The position numbers and the translations under genes are program-made. DNA of 5,060 bases from Betaproteobacteria bacterium (GTDB taxonomy: Bacteria; Pseudomonadota; Gammaproteobacteria; Burkholderiales; SG8-41). Under the pieces are notes generated by a model. The model saw nothing but the letters and a program-made list of their open reading frames with translations. It did not search any database and had not been told where the DNA came from. The stretch is from assembly GCA_028292065.1 (NCBI GenBank), contig JAQGNC010000013.1, positions 1 through 5,060 on the forward strand. The letters are read 5' to 3'. This document shows, piece by piece, positions 4,180 through 5,060 of this stretch; position 1 is the first letter of the stretch, and each line of letters begins with the position of its first letter.

Positions 4180-5060
4180 ATGCGTGGTGAGAAAAAAATT
4201 CGGCTGCTCTTCGCGTGCGCGTTGGCGGCTGCGCCGCTCGCGGTGAACGCCCAGGCCACTTCGACAGGCTCAGGACAGGCCTATCCCGCGAAGACGGTGC
4301 GCATCGTGGTTCCGTTTCCGGCCGGCGGCACCTCCGACATCCTCGCTCGCGCGGTGGGGCAGAAGCTCGGCGAGGAAACGAAGCAGCAATTCATCGTCGA
4401 CAACCGGCCCGGCGCAGGCGCCAACATCGGCGCGGAGCTCGTGGCCAAGGCGCCCGCCGACGGCTACACCCTGCTCCTCGCCTCTACGATCCACACGATC
4501 AACCCGAGCCTGTACTCCAGGCTCGGCTACGACCCGGTGAAGGATTTCACACCGGTCGCGCTGATCGCGACGACTTCACAAGTGCTCGCCGTTCACAACT
4601 CGGTGCCGGTCAGGACGGTGAAGGAATTCATCGCCTATGCGAAGAAAAGCCCGGGCGCGCTCAACTACAGCTCGGCGGGCAGCGGCAGCCAGCCTCACCT
4701 CACCGCAGAGCTTTTCAAGTCGATGACCGGCATCGACATCGTGCACGTGCCGTATAAAGGCGCGCCGCCCGCGATGATCGATCTGCTCGCGGGGCAGGTC
4801 GCGCTGACTTTCGCGACCGCGCCTTCCGCCGTGCCGCACGTGAAAGCCGGCAAGCTTCGCGCGCTCGGCGTCAGCACCGCGCAGCGCATCACCGCGCTGC
4901 CCGACGTGCCCACGATCGCGGAAGCCGGCGTCCCCGGTTTCGAAGCGAGCGGCGCGAACGGGCTGGTCGGTCCCGCCGGCCTGCCGCCTGCCATCGTCGA
5001 GCGCCTGAGCGGCGCGGTGATACGCATCGTGAAAGAGCCTGCGATGAGCAAATACCTGAG
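4180..5060 (+). CDS. Bug-family periplasmic solute-binding protein (3' end cut by window)
   Basis: An open frame of 293 codons runs past the window edge; the family norm of ~320-330 aa implies ~30 residues missing. It is a periplasmic receptor that captures a small carboxylate or related ligand for a tripartite tricarboxylate-type transporter, or for sensing. The Sec signal has a basic start (RGEKKIR), a hydrophobic core (~9-22) and AQA at 25-27. A Cys at 13 is not in a convincing lipobox. The mature domain has all Bug landmarks: RIVVPFPAGGTSDILAR (41-57), including the ligand loop with Asp53; DNRPGAGANIG (74-84); ADGYTLLL (93-100); LNYSSAGSGSQPHLTAELF (161-179); HVPYKG (189-194); and PDVPTIAEAGVPGFE (241-255). 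Eight extra residues, TSTGSGQA (27-34), separate the leader from YPAKTVRIVVP; they come from a 24-base repeat-like unit. It is divergent from a leaderless TctC-like gene and has a very strong ribosome-binding site. Ligand unknown. Confidence 0.95.
   Translation, partial: MRGEKKIRLLFACALAAAPLAVNAQATSTGSGQAYPAKTVRIVVPFPAGGTSDILARAVGQKLGEETKQQFIVDNRPGAGANIGAELVAKAPADGYTLLLASTIHTINPSLYSRLGYDPVKDFTPVALIATTSQVLAVHNSVPVRTVKEFIAYAKKSPGALNYSSAGSGSQPHLTAELFKSMTGIDIVHVPYKGAPPAMIDLLAGQVALTFATAPSAVPHVKAGKLRALGVSTAQRITALPDVPTIAEAGVPGFEASGANGLVGPAGLPPAIVERLSGAVIRIVKEPAMSKYL
4252..4281. repeat. Dispersed-repeat-like insertion with 6-bp direct repeats, inside the Bug leader
   Basis: CAGGCC occurs at 4252-4257 and again at 4276-4281, bracketing the 18 bases ACTTCGACAGGCTCAGGA. 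The period is 24 bases, exactly eight codons. Removing one period gives an ordinary leader junction, AQA followed by YPAKTVRIVVP. The enclosed sequence resembles the TTCGACAGGCTCAGG repeats often seen scattered in intergenic DNA of proteobacteria (from memory). The arrangement looks like an in-frame insertion with a short target duplication. Confidence 0.6.

Noticed and set aside
4122..4181. Possible leader peptide for the TctC-like gene starting at the - strand ATG 4181 (MTSSSAIFLVELQLIIKHC then stop)
   Set aside because: It is in frame but ends at TAA three codons before the real start. It lacks the basic n-region and cleavage motif of a Sec leader and has no ribosome-binding site.
3102..4190. 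Long + strand open frame (362 aa) opposite the TctC-like gene
   Set aside because: Its translation is Arg-rich and low in hydrophobic core, while the opposite strand has clear TctC landmarks.
4192..4198. A7 run in the Bug leader as a programmed slippage site
   Set aside because: It simply encodes the Lys-Lys n-region of the signal peptide, and the zero frame gives a complete normal product.
4215..4757. + strand open frame of 180 aa inside the secreted Bug gene
   Set aside because: Out-of-frame shadow. The true frame, from ATG 4180, shows all Bug landmarks and runs off the window edge.
1..5060. CRISPR arrays, tRNA/rRNA genes, insertion-sequence transposases, phage genes or toxin-antitoxin pairs
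   Set aside because: I looked on both strands and saw no direct-repeat array, cloverleaf, transposase motif or small paired genes.

Overview
The window is GC-rich (G or C at most third codon positions) and carries five protein-coding genes, four complete and one cut by the right edge. Two belong to the periplasmic tricarboxylate-binding (Bug/TctC) superfamily, which is strongly expanded in Burkholderiales. Together with the base composition and the style of the dispersed repeats, this suggests a betaproteobacterium of the Burkholderiales (Alcaligenaceae/Comamonadaceae-like). That placement is inference; there is no rRNA or other phylogenetic marker here.

Left block (1-2296, + strand): an MFS permease is followed by a D-2-hydroxyacid dehydrogenase whose ATG overlaps the permease stop codon (ATGA). 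This is a compact, translationally coupled pair that probably imports and oxidises or reduces a hydroxy-/keto-acid. The exact substrate cannot be read from the sequence. The permease frame is open to the left edge, so its true start is uncertain.

Convergent gap (2297-2523): this 227-bp stretch is almost entirely repeat and hairpin DNA. It holds a 7-bp tandem duplication, an imperfect 28-bp-arm inverted repeat of the dispersed-repeat type, a perfect 18-bp-arm hairpin that should terminate transcription in both directions, and a small GC-rich hairpin.

Middle and right block: on the - strand lie a 185-aa soluble protein of unknown function (2524-3081) and a TctC-like solute-binding protein that lacks any signal peptide (3183-4112). 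Divergent from it across a 67-bp spacer is a classic secreted Bug protein on the + strand (4180 to the window edge). It has a strong ribosome-binding site and a typical signal peptide. Its signal-peptide/mature junction carries a 24-bp in-frame unit bracketed by a 6-bp direct repeat, which looks like a small dispersed repeat inserted into a gene.

I do not see a phage, CRISPR, toxin-antitoxin or defence system. The less ordinary items are the repeat-derived insertion in the Bug leader, the leaderless TctC-like protein, and the uncharacterised 185-aa gene.
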